A stretch of 64,000 bases of DNA, taken from Pseudomonadota bacterium (GTDB lineage: Bacteria; Myxococcota; Myxococcia; Myxococcales; Myxococcaceae). The stretch's first letter is position 1; every line of letters starts with the position of its first letter. The notes under the pieces were generated by a model. It did not search any database. It was not told the DNA's origin and saw only the letters and a program-made list of their open reading frames with translations. The stretch spans positions 1 to 64,000 of the forward strand of contig JAFAAN010000034.1 of NCBI GenBank assembly GCA_023426545.1, read 5' to 3'. The translations under genes were made by a program, and so were the position numbers. Positions 25,547 to 32,900 of the stretch are shown piece by piece.

Positions 25547-25983
25547 GGCTCACCTCTATCTTCGACCCCGACCCGGAGCGTTCGCGCCGGTCCGGACCGG
25601 TTGAGTCCAAATGTCTTCGCGCTGTGCCGGGGTCCCCGGCTCCCTGCGCAACACTCTCTGCCCGACACCGGCTGGGGGCGGTCGCACGAAGGCTCCCGTA
25701 CTCCATGTCCGGCTTCGGAAGGCGGCGGACCCTAGCGGCTCGGCGCCCCCGAGTCAATGTGACAACGAGCGGGTGCCCGTTATCTCCGGGGTATCGTCTA
25801 TCCCGGACGGTGCCCGGTGACAACGCCCGTCTCCTGGGCGCCATTCAGGGGAGGGGACTCGCGGGGCGCCCGAAGCCAGTCGTTGCCCGCCTGGAGGGTT
25901 CCTGGTGTGCTGCGCGCCGCCCGCTCCGGCGGGGATGCGACCGACATCCGCCCGGAGGGCTGGCGGGCAAGGAGAGGGTGGGG
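25547..25983. other. Divergent intergenic region between rpmF and plsX (437 bp)
   Basis: No convincing gene. It holds the rpmF promoter on the minus strand and the upstream region of plsX on the plus strand. Notable structures are a perfect 14-bp palindrome CCGGTCCGGACCGG at 25587-25600 inside the rpmF leader, and a hairpin TCCGGGGTA/TATCCCGGA at 25785-25807. There is also a 9-bp direct repeat GTGACAACG at 25759-25767 and 25817-25825, the first copy touching the rpmF -35. These may be binding sites or a ribosomal-protein leader. I saw no clear plsX promoter. Confidence 0.6.
25729..25757 (-). promoter_or_regulatory. Sigma-70 promoter of rpmF
   Basis: Read on the minus strand: TTGACT (25757-25752), 17-bp spacer, TAGGGT (25734-25729). 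The start would be near 25722, leaving a leader of about 175 bases, long for a ribosomal protein gene and containing a perfect palindrome. Confidence 0.7.
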
Positions 25984-27045
25984 ATGAGGCTGGTGCTGGA
26001 TGCCATGGGCGGCGATCACGCGCCCGCCGCGCCGGTAGAGGGCGCGGTGCTCTTCGCGCGCGCCCACGCCGGCCATCAGGTGCTCTTGGTGGGAGACGAG
26101 GCGAAGGTGGCGCCGCTGCTGGGCAAGGCGCGGCCTCCCGCCAACCTCCAGTTTCAGCACGCCTCCGAGGTCGTGGAGATGGACGAGCACGCCTCCGCCG
26201 CCTTCCGCCGCAAGCGCGACTCCTCCCTCCGGGTGGGCTTCGAGCTGGTGCGCGACGGGAAGGCGGACGCGCTGGTGTCGGCGGGCAACTCCGGGGCCGT
26301 CATGGCCGGGGGCCTGCTGACGCTGGGGCGCCTGCCCGGGGTGGAGCGCCCGGCCATCGCCGCGCTCTTCCCCGCCCTCAAGGGGGGCGGCCGCTGCCTG
26401 CTGCTGGACGCGGGGGCCAACGTGGACTGCCGCCCCGTACACCTGGCCCAGTTCGCCGTCATGGGGGACGCCTACGTGCGCGCCCGGCTGGGCGTGGCGC
26501 GGCCCCGGGTGGCCGTGCTGTCCAATGGTGAGGAGTCCTCCAAGGGGACCCCCCTCACCCGGGAGGCCAGCGAGCTGCTGCGCCGCTCGGACCTGGACTT
26601 CGTCGGCTATGTGGAGGGCAAGGACCTCTTCTCCGGCGACGTGCACGTGGTGGTGACGGACGGCTTCACGGGAAATGTCGTCCTGAAGACATCCGAGGGC
26701 GTGGGCATGGGCGTCATCGGTCTGCTGCGTCAGGCCATCGAGCGGCGCGGGGGGCTGGCGGAGAAGGTGGGGGCCATGCTCCTCCAGCCGGCCCTGGCCG
26801 GCCTGCGCCGGGTGGTGGACTACGCTGAGTATGGCGGGGCGCCGCTGCTGGGCATCCAGGGGGTGGGCGTCGTCGCCCACGGGCGCTCCTCGCCCCGGGC
26901 CCTGTGCAACGCGCTGGGGGCCGCGCTGGCCATGGCCGAGGGGGGCGTCCAGGTGGAGATGACGCGCTGCATTGCGCGGGCGCGGACCTGGCTGCCGGTA
27001 TTGGCGAAGGGAAAAAGAGCGACAGAGGCGGGCATTTCCGATTAG
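25984..27045 (+). CDS. plsX: Phosphate acyltransferase PlsX
   Basis: A 353-residue enzyme converting acyl-ACP to acyl-phosphate for phospholipid synthesis (PlsX/PlsY pathway). Family motifs are LDAMGGDHAPAAPVEGA at the N-terminus, SAGNSGAVMAGG, LLDAGANVDC and VTDGFTGNVVLKTSEG, with GAPLLGIQGVGVVAHGRS near the end. The ATG at 25984 is preceded by AAGGAGAGG and starts directly with RLVLDAMGG. It is separated from fabD by 186 bp, and the fabH gene that often sits between plsX and fabD is absent. Confidence 0.96.
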   Translation: MRLVLDAMGGDHAPAAPVEGAVLFARAHAGHQVLLVGDEAKVAPLLGKARPPANLQFQHASEVVEMDEHASAAFRRKRDSSLRVGFELVRDGKADALVSAGNSGAVMAGGLLTLGRLPGVERPAIAALFPALKGGGRCLLLDAGANVDCRPVHLAQFAVMGDAYVRARLGVARPRVAVLSNGEESSKGTPLTREASELLRRSDLDFVGYVEGKDLFSGDVHVVVTDGFTGNVVLKTSEGVGMGVIGLLRQAIERRGGLAEKVGAMLLQPALAGLRRVVDYAEYGGAPLLGIQGVGVVAHGRSSPRALCNALGAALAMAEGGVQVEMTRCIARARTWLPVLAKGKRATEAGISD

Positions 27046-27203
27046 AGCCAGCGCCCGAAGCGTGCAGGCCGACCCTGGGTCGCGGCAGGGCTCCGCGAGG
27101 AAATTGCTGGCTCAAGCTGCCCAGGTGCGGCAACAGGGCGTCCATCTCGCGGCCCGAGGCCGCTGACAGCGGGTCCACTGCGCCAGGAGGCCGGGCGCGG
27201 GGA

Positions 27204-27218
27204 CCTCGAAATTCGAGG
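27204..27218. promoter_or_regulatory. 15-bp palindrome CCTCGAA-A-TTCGAGG before fabD
   Basis: Perfect 7-bp inverted repeats around a single A. The right arm runs into the fabD ribosome site GAGGAGG, 13 bases before the ATG. It could be an operator for a fatty-acid regulator or an RNA hairpin masking the ribosome site. Confidence 0.45.
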
Positions 27219-27231
27219 AGGCAGAGTCCGC

Positions 27232-28173
27232 ATGTCGAAGGTCGCGTTCGTGTTCCCCGGGCAGGGCAGCCAGGCCGTGGGGATGGGCAAGGACCTGTAT
27301 GAGAAGTTCCCCGAGGCCCGGGCCGTGTTCGACGCGGTCGACGACGCCCTGGGCGAGAAGCTCTCCACCCTCTGCTTCGAGGGGCCGGACGAGGCGCTGA
27401 AGCTCACGGCCAACACCCAGCCGGCCATCCTCACGGTGTCGCTGGCGGCGCACGCGGTGTTCTCGAAGCGCGGGCCGGCGCCGGCCTTCGTGGCGGGGCA
27501 CTCGCTGGGAGAGTACTCGGCGCTGGTGGCGGCGGGCGCCATGGGCCTGGGCGACGCGGCCCGGGCCGTGCGCGCGCGCGGCACCTTCATGCAGGAGGCC
27601 GTGCCCGCGGGCGTGGGCGCCATGGCCGCGGTGCTGGGCCTCGTCCCGGAGAAGGTGAAGGCGGCCTGCGACGCGGCGGCCGAGGGCCAGGTGGTGGCAC
27701 CTGCGAACTACAACTCGCCGGAGCAGACGGTCATCGCCGGTGACGCGGCGGCCGTGGAGCGCGCCGGGGCGCTGTGCAAGGAGGCGGGGGCCAAGCGCGT
27801 GATGCCGCTGCCGGTGTCCGCGCCCTTCCACTGCGCGCTGATGGCGCCGGTGCAGCCGCGGCTGGCGGAGGTGCTGGGCCGCATCCAGGTGTCCGCGCCC
27901 TCCGTGCCGGTGGTGAGCAACGTGGAGGCCCGCCCCAACGCGGACGCCTCGCGGGTGGTGCCGCTGCTGCTGGAGCAGGTCAGCTCGCCGGTGCGTTGGA
28001 TCGAGTGCGTGGAGGCGCTGAAGGCCGAGGGCGTCACCCGCATCGTCGAGCTGGGGCCGGGCAAGGTGCTGGTGGGCCTGGTCAAGCGCATCACCAAGGA
28101 CATCGAGCTGTTCAACGTCGAGGACTCCGCGAGCCTGGACAAGACGCTCGCGGCACTGGGGGTGGCACCGTGA
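27232..28173 (+). CDS. fabD: Malonyl-CoA:ACP transacylase
   Basis: A 313-residue enzyme loading malonyl groups from CoA onto ACP. The start is FVFPGQGSQAVGMGKDL, the nucleophile is Ser91 in GHSLGEYSAL, and the catalytic His is His200 in PFHCALM. The Arg of RARGTFMQEAV and the ending ELGPGKVLVGLVKR are family-typical. The stop overlaps the fabG GTG start. It heads the fabD-fabG-acpP-fabF group and is preceded by a palindrome that overlaps the ribosome site. Confidence 0.97.
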   Translation: MSKVAFVFPGQGSQAVGMGKDLYEKFPEARAVFDAVDDALGEKLSTLCFEGPDEALKLTANTQPAILTVSLAAHAVFSKRGPAPAFVAGHSLGEYSALVAAGAMGLGDAARAVRARGTFMQEAVPAGVGAMAAVLGLVPEKVKAACDAAAEGQVVAPANYNSPEQTVIAGDAAAVERAGALCKEAGAKRVMPLPVSAPFHCALMAPVQPRLAEVLGRIQVSAPSVPVVSNVEARPNADASRVVPLLLEQVSSPVRWIECVEALKAEGVTRIVELGPGKVLVGLVKRITKDIELFNVEDSASLDKTLAALGVAP

Positions 28174-28919
28174 GCGGCTTCAAGGACAAGGTGGTGCTGG
28201 TGACGGGTGGCTCGCGCGGCATTGGCCGGGCGTGCGCGATGGCCTTCGCCCAGGCGGGGGCCTCCACCGTGGTCATCAGCTATGCGGGCAACGAGGCCGC
28301 GGCGCAGGAGACGGTGAAGCTGCTCGAGGCCGCGGGCGCGAAGGCGGAGGCCCTCCGCTTCGACGTCGCCGACAGCGCCGCGTGCGCCAGCGCCGTGGAC
28401 GGCATCGTCAAGGCGCATGGCCGGCTGGACGTGCTCGTCAACAACGCGGGCATCGCGGTGGACGGCCTGGTGATGCGGGTGAAGGACGAGGACTGGGACC
28501 GCCAGCTCGACACCAACCTCAGGGGCGCCTTCGCGCTCATCCGCGCCGCCAGCCGGCCCATGATGAAGCAGCGGGGCGGCGCCATCATCAACATCACCTC
28601 CGTGGTGGGGGAGATGGGCAACGGCGGTCAGGCAGCCTACGCGGCGTCCAAGGCGGGGCTCATCGGCATGACCAAGTCCGTGGCGCGCGAGCTCTCCAGC
28701 CGGAACATCCGCGTGAATGCCGTGTCTCCGGGATTCATCGGAACCGACATGACCCAGCACCTCAATGACGAGCTGCGCCAGAAGATGCTGGAAGGCATCC
28801 CCCTGGGGCGGCTGGGGAACCCGGAGGAGGTCGCCGGCGCGGTCGTCTTCCTGGCGGGGGACGCCGCGTCCTACATCACCGGTGAGGTCCTGAAGGTCAA
28901 TGGCGGCATGTACATGTAA
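28170..28919 (+). CDS. fabG: 3-oxoacyl-ACP reductase
   Basis: A 249-residue short-chain dehydrogenase, the NADPH-dependent reductase of fatty-acid elongation. The cofactor loop is TGGSRGIGRACA, with NNAGIAVDGL. The catalytic triad is Ser144, Tyr157 and Lys161 (ITSVVG, AYAASKAG). The C-terminus ASYITGEVLKVNGGMYM is typical of FabG. The GTG start overlaps the fabD stop, so the two are translationally coupled. Confidence 0.97.
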   Translation: MSGFKDKVVLVTGGSRGIGRACAMAFAQAGASTVVISYAGNEAAAQETVKLLEAAGAKAEALRFDVADSAACASAVDGIVKAHGRLDVLVNNAGIAVDGLVMRVKDEDWDRQLDTNLRGAFALIRAASRPMMKQRGGAIINITSVVGEMGNGGQAAYAASKAGLIGMTKSVARELSSRNIRVNAVSPGFIGTDMTQHLNDELRQKMLEGIPLGRLGNPEEVAGAVVFLAGDAASYITGEVLKVNGGMYM

Positions 28920-28926
28920 CCCACGG

Positions 28927-28955
28927 TTGGATTGCCGCCGGGCGTGGGATATACC
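28927..28955 (+). promoter_or_regulatory. Sigma-70 promoter of acpP
   Basis: TTGGAT, 17-bp spacer, TATACC. It starts 7 bases after the fabG stop. Start predicted near 28962, giving a leader of about 62 bases before acpP. It allows ACP to be made in excess of FabD/FabG. Confidence 0.75.
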
Positions 28956-29023
28956 GCGCCCGCTTTCGACATGGTCCGGGAAGCCTGCCGGACCTCATCT
29001 GGTTCCTGGAGGGTTCTACACTT

Positions 29024-29266
29024 ATGTCGACGTCAACCATTGAGGCCAAGGTCAAGTCCATCATCGCCGACCAGCTGGGGGTCGGAGAGGATGAGATCAA
29101 GCCTGAGTCTTCCTTCATCGAGGACCTGGGGGCGGACAGCCTCGACATCGTGGAACTCGTGATGGCGATGGAGGAGGAGTTCGAGGTCGAAATCCCCGAC
29201 GAAGAGGCGGAGAACATCAAGTCCGTCAACGACGCCATCAACTACATCAACACCCACAAGAAGTAG
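29024..29266 (+). CDS. acpP: Acyl carrier protein
   Basis: An 80-residue acidic helical protein. Ser39 in GADSLDIVEL is the site for 4'-phosphopantetheine. Helix boundaries and the ending NDAINYINTHKK match bacterial AcpP. It carries growing acyl chains for FabD, FabG, FabF and PlsX encoded nearby. It has its own promoter (28927) and a downstream hairpin (29294), so its message can be made separately from fabF. A GGAGGG ribosome site lies 10 bases before the ATG. Confidence 0.98.
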   Translation: MSTSTIEAKVKSIIADQLGVGEDEIKPESSFIEDLGADSLDIVELVMAMEEEFEVEIPDEEAENIKSVNDAINYINTHKK

Positions 29267-29293
29267 GCAGCACCACTTGGCGTGCCGGGGTTC

Positions 29294-29325
29294 GGGGATG
29301 GCGCCGCGTGAGACGCGGCGTCCCC
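29294..29325 (+). terminator. Partial terminator/attenuator between acpP and fabF
   Basis: GGGGA and CGCCGCGT pair with ACGCGGCG and TCCCC, a 13-bp stem with a 3-base bulge and the loop GAG. No T-run follows. It sits 28 bases before the fabF start, so it could reduce read-through and raise the ACP to FabF ratio. Confidence 0.6.
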
Positions 29326-29353
29326 GGTGCCCCTGGTGCCAGCGGAGAGGACC

Positions 29354-30607
29354 GTGTCACACCGTCGAGTCGTCGTCACCGGAACCGGGCTCATTTCGGC
29401 TCTGGGCACCGGAACCGAGAAGAACTGGCAGGCGATGATCGCCGGCAAGTCGGGTATTGCCCAGGTCACGCGCTTTGACGTTGGCAAAATTGACACGCGC
29501 ATCGCGGGCGAGGTGAAGGACTTCCAGCCCGAGGCGTTCATCGACAAGCGCGAAGTGCGCCGGATGGACCTGTATGCGCAGTACGCGCTCGCCGCCGCGC
29601 ACATGGCCATGACGGAGTCGGGGCTGCCCGTCGGCTCGGACAAGCCGCATGGCTACAACCCGGAGAAGGTCGGCGTCATCGTCGGCTCCGGCATTGGCGG
29701 CATCTCCTCTCTGGAAGAGCAGCACCGCAAGGGGCTCGAGAAGGGGTTCGACCGGCTGTCGCCCTTCTTCATCATCCAGATGATCATCAACATGGCGCCC
29801 GGCCTCATCTCCATGCGGTACAACTGCAAGGGGCCGAACTGGGCGCCGGTGTCGGCTTGCGCGACCAGTGCCCACGCCATTGGCGAGGCCTGGAAGTCCA
29901 TCAAGCTGGGCGAGACGGACGCGGTCATCGCGGGTGGGGCCGAGGCGGCCATCACGCCGCTGGGGCTGGGTGGCTTCTCGGTGATGAAGGCGCTGTCCAC
30001 GCGCAACGACGACCCGGCCGCGGCCAGCCGCCCCTTCGACAAGGATCGCGATGGCTTCGTGATGGGCGAGGGCGCGGGCATGCTGGTGCTGGAGGAGATG
30101 GAGGCCGCGAAGAAGCGCGGCGCCAACATCCTCGCGGAGGTGGTGGGGTACGGCGCCAACTCGGACGCGTACCACGTCACCCAGCCGGCGCCGGAGGGCG
30201 AGGGCGCGGCGCGCTGCATGCGCCTGGCGCTCCAGTCCGCGGGTCTGAACCCGGAGGACGTGGGCTACGTCAACGCGCACGGCACCTCGACGCCGTTCAA
30301 CGACGCCAACGAGACCAAGGCCCTCAAGGCGGTGTTCGGCGACCACGCCCGCAAGCTGGCGGTGTCGTCCACCAAGTCCATGACGGGCCACATGCTCGGC
30401 GCGGCGGGCGGGTTTGAGGGCGTGGTCAGCACGCTGGCGCTGGCGCGCAACATCCTGCCGCCCACCATCAACCAGACGACGCCCGACCCGGACTGCGACC
30501 TGGACTACGTGCCCAACCAGGCGCGTGAGGCCCGGGTGGACGCGGTGATGAGCAACTCGTTCGGCTTCGGCGGCACCAACGCGGTGCTGCTGTTCAAGCG
30601 CTTCTAG
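29354..30607 (+). CDS. fabF: Beta-ketoacyl-ACP synthase II
   Basis: A 417-residue condensing enzyme of fatty-acid elongation. The triad is Cys169 (SACATSAHAIGEAW), His309 (NAHGTSTPFND) and His346 (MTGHMLGAAG). The GTG at 29354 is chosen because GGAGAGG stands just upstream and the protein then begins SHRRVVVTGTGLIS; a start at 29327 would add nine odd residues. The gene follows acpP in the standard order and is followed by rpiB 20 bp later. Confidence 0.97.
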   Translation: MSHRRVVVTGTGLISALGTGTEKNWQAMIAGKSGIAQVTRFDVGKIDTRIAGEVKDFQPEAFIDKREVRRMDLYAQYALAAAHMAMTESGLPVGSDKPHGYNPEKVGVIVGSGIGGISSLEEQHRKGLEKGFDRLSPFFIIQMIINMAPGLISMRYNCKGPNWAPVSACATSAHAIGEAWKSIKLGETDAVIAGGAEAAITPLGLGGFSVMKALSTRNDDPAAASRPFDKDRDGFVMGEGAGMLVLEEMEAAKKRGANILAEVVGYGANSDAYHVTQPAPEGEGAARCMRLALQSAGLNPEDVGYVNAHGTSTPFNDANETKALKAVFGDHARKLAVSSTKSMTGHMLGAAGGFEGVVSTLALARNILPPTINQTTPDPDCDLDYVPNQAREARVDAVMSNSFGFGGTNAVLLFKRF

Positions 30608-30627
30608 TCGCCCCAGGAGAGCTCCGC

Positions 30628-31071
30628 GTGAAAGTCATCCTCGCTTCCGACCACGCGGGCCTGGAGCTCCGGCAGGAGCTGGTGGCGGCGCTCGCCGCGC
30701 GCGGCGTGGCCCATGAGGATGTGGGCCCCGCCACGCAGGACTCGGTGGACTACCCGGACTTCGCGGCCCGGGTGTCCCGCGCGGTGGCCTCCGGTGAGGC
30801 CACCCTGGGCGTGCTGGTGTGCGGCACCGGCATCGGGATGAGCATCGTGGCCAACAAGCACCGGGGCATCCGCGCGGCCCTGTGCACCACCGAGTTCGAG
30901 GCCCGCATGGCCCGGGCTCACAACGACGCCAACGTGCTGTGCCTGGGCCAGCGCGTGGTGGGGGCCGGCGTGGGCCGCGCCATCCTGGAGGCGTTCCTCA
31001 GCACTGCTTTCGAGGGCGGCCGCCACGAGCGGCGCGTCCAGATGATCCGCGAGGCCGAGTCCCAGGGCTGA
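30628..31071 (+). CDS. rpiB: Ribose-5-phosphate isomerase B
   Basis: A 147-residue enzyme interconverting ribose-5-phosphate and ribulose-5-phosphate. The signature ASDHAGLELR at the start and Cys65 in CGTGIGMSIVANK (catalytic base) are present; HNDANVLCLGQRVVG is also conserved. Some RpiB relatives act on other sugar phosphates, but the full motif set favours RpiB. It is placed before glyA as in many bacteria; ribulose-5-phosphate is also a riboflavin precursor used by the downstream rib genes. Confidence 0.94.
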   Translation: MKVILASDHAGLELRQELVAALAARGVAHEDVGPATQDSVDYPDFAARVSRAVASGEATLGVLVCGTGIGMSIVANKHRGIRAALCTTEFEARMARAHNDANVLCLGQRVVGAGVGRAILEAFLSTAFEGGRHERRVQMIREAESQG

Positions 31072-31107
31072 CGGCCCCGCCGTACCCGCTGTTCGAGGGA
31101 GTCCGCC

Positions 31108-32364
31108 ATGGAGAACGTCCGTACGCTGGCTGAAGTGGACCCGGAGATCGCCCGTGTCCTCCGCGAGGAGACCCAGCGCCAGGAAGAGGGCCTGGAGCTC
31201 ATCGCCTCCGAGAACTTCGTCTCCCCGGCGGTGATGGAAGCGGTGGGCTCGGTGCTCACCAACAAGTACGCGGAGGGCTACCCCGGCAGGCGCTACTACG
31301 GCGGCTGCGAGGTGGTGGACGTCGCGGAGAACCTGGCGATTTCGCGCGCCAGGGACTTGTTCGGCGCCGAGGCCGTCAACGTGCAGGCGCACTCGGGCAG
31401 CCAGGCGAACATGGGCGCCTTCATGGCGCTGATGAAGCCGGGCGACACCATGCTGTCGCTGGACCTCAACTCCGGCGGCCACCTCACGCACGGGGCCACG
31501 TTCAACTTCTCCGGCAAGCTCTACAAGGTCGTCCACTACGGCCTGACGCGCGACACGGAGACCATCGACTTCGCGCAGGTGGAGTCGCTGGCCAAGGAGC
31601 ACAAGCCGAAGGTCATCGTCGTGGGCGCCAGCGCGTACCCGCGCACGCTGGACTTCGCGAAGTTCCGCGAGATTGCCGACGCCGTGGGCGCGGCCATGCT
31701 CGTGGACATGGCGCACATCGCCGGCCTGGTGGCCGCGGGCGTGCACCCCTCGCCGGTGCCGGTGGCGGACATCGTCACCAGCACCACGCACAAGACGCTG
31801 CGCGGCCCGCGTGGCGGCCTGGTGCTCAGCCGCGAGCCCTACGCCAAGGCCATCAACAGCCAGATCTTCCCCGGCATCCAGGGCGGCCCGCTGATGCACG
31901 TCATCGCCGGCAAGGCGGTGGCCTTCAAGGAGGCGCTGTCCCCCGAGTTCAAGGCCTACCAGCGGCAGATCGTCGCCAACGCCAAGGCCCTGGCGGAGGC
32001 GCTCCAGCGCGCGGGCCTGCGGCTGACCTCGGGCGGCACGGACAACCACCTGATGCTGGTGGACCTGCGCCCCAAGCAGCTCACGGGGAAGGTGGCGGAG
32101 GGGGTGCTCGACAAGGCCGGCATCACCGTGAACAAGAACATGATTCCGTTCGACCCGGAGAAGCCGATGACCACGTCCGGCATCCGGGTGGGCACGCCGG
32201 CCATCACCACGCGCGGCATGCGTGAGGCGGAGATGGTGGTGGTGGGGCGGCTCATCGGCGAGGCGCTGGACGCCGCGCAGGACGACGCCGCGCTGGCGCG
32301 CATCCGCGGCCAGGTGAAGGAGCTTTCGCAAGGCTTCCCGCTCTACGCCTCGCGGTTGAAGTAG
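31108..32364 (+). CDS. glyA: Serine hydroxymethyltransferase
   Basis: A 418-residue PLP enzyme converting serine and tetrahydrofolate to glycine and methylene-THF. The PLP lysine is Lys229 in TSTTHKTLRGPRGG. Other family stretches are LIASENFVSPAVMEA, TNKYAEGYPGRRYYGG and MAHIAGLVAAGVHPSP. Length is normal. GAGGGAG precedes the ATG. It is in a row with rpiB and nrdR, with short gaps. Confidence 0.97.
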   Translation: MENVRTLAEVDPEIARVLREETQRQEEGLELIASENFVSPAVMEAVGSVLTNKYAEGYPGRRYYGGCEVVDVAENLAISRARDLFGAEAVNVQAHSGSQANMGAFMALMKPGDTMLSLDLNSGGHLTHGATFNFSGKLYKVVHYGLTRDTETIDFAQVESLAKEHKPKVIVVGASAYPRTLDFAKFREIADAVGAAMLVDMAHIAGLVAAGVHPSPVPVADIVTSTTHKTLRGPRGGLVLSREPYAKAINSQIFPGIQGGPLMHVIAGKAVAFKEALSPEFKAYQRQIVANAKALAEALQRAGLRLTSGGTDNHLMLVDLRPKQLTGKVAEGVLDKAGITVNKNMIPFDPEKPMTTSGIRVGTPAITTRGMREAEMVVVGRLIGEALDAAQDDAALARIRGQVKELSQGFPLYASRLK

Positions 32365-32384
32365 ACTGCGCGCCGTCCCCCTCC

Positions 32385-32891
32385 ATGCGCTGCCCCTTCT
32401 GTCAGGACGCCGAGAACAAGGTCATTGACTCCCGTGAGTCCCACGAGGGCTCCGTCATCCGCCGGCGCCGTGAGTGCCTGGCTTGCAAGCGCCGCTTCAC
32501 GACGTACGAGCGGGTGGAGGAGCTCTACCCGCTCATCGTGAAGAAGGACGGGCGCCGCGAGGCCTTCGACCGGGAGAAGATCGTCAACGGATTGCAGAAG
32601 GCGTGCGAGAAGCGGCCCGTGTCCGCGGACCAGCTCGAGGAGGTGGTGGTCGCCATCGAGCGGCAGCTCCAGGGCATGGGCGAGAAGGAAGTGCCCTCGT
32701 CCGTCATCGGCGAGGAAATCATGCGCCGGCTGCGGCAGCTGGACGAGGTGGCCTACGTCCGCTTCGCGTCCGTCTACCGCAGCTTCCGCGACATCGCGGA
32801 GTTCATGGACGAGCTGAGGGCCCTTCGCGAGGCCGAGGCGCGTGAGCAGCGCGAGGCGGCCCCCGCGGCGCCGGTGGACAAGGGTGGTTAG
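32385..32891 (+). CDS. nrdR: Transcriptional repressor NrdR
   Basis: A 168-residue regulator of ribonucleotide reductase genes. The N-terminal zinc ribbon has CPFC and CLAC with RRRRECLACKRRFTTYE. An ATP-cone (about 48-138: VIKKDGRREAFDREKI-like, VPSSVIGEEIMRRL, VAYVRFASVYRSF) senses nucleotides. The C-terminal tail is somewhat longer than usual and Ala/Glu-rich. It lies directly between glyA and ribD, a common bacterial arrangement. There is no clear Shine-Dalgarno before the ATG. Confidence 0.96.
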   Translation: MRCPFCQDAENKVIDSRESHEGSVIRRRRECLACKRRFTTYERVEELYPLIVKKDGRREAFDREKIVNGLQKACEKRPVSADQLEEVVVAIERQLQGMGEKEVPSSVIGEEIMRRLRQLDEVAYVRFASVYRSFRDIAEFMDELRALREAEAREQREAAPAAPVDKGG

Positions 32892-32900
32892 AGAAGGGAC

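Noticed and set aside
27046..27231. A fabH gene between plsX and fabD
   Set aside because: The gap is only 186 bp and contains no condensing-enzyme motif in any frame.
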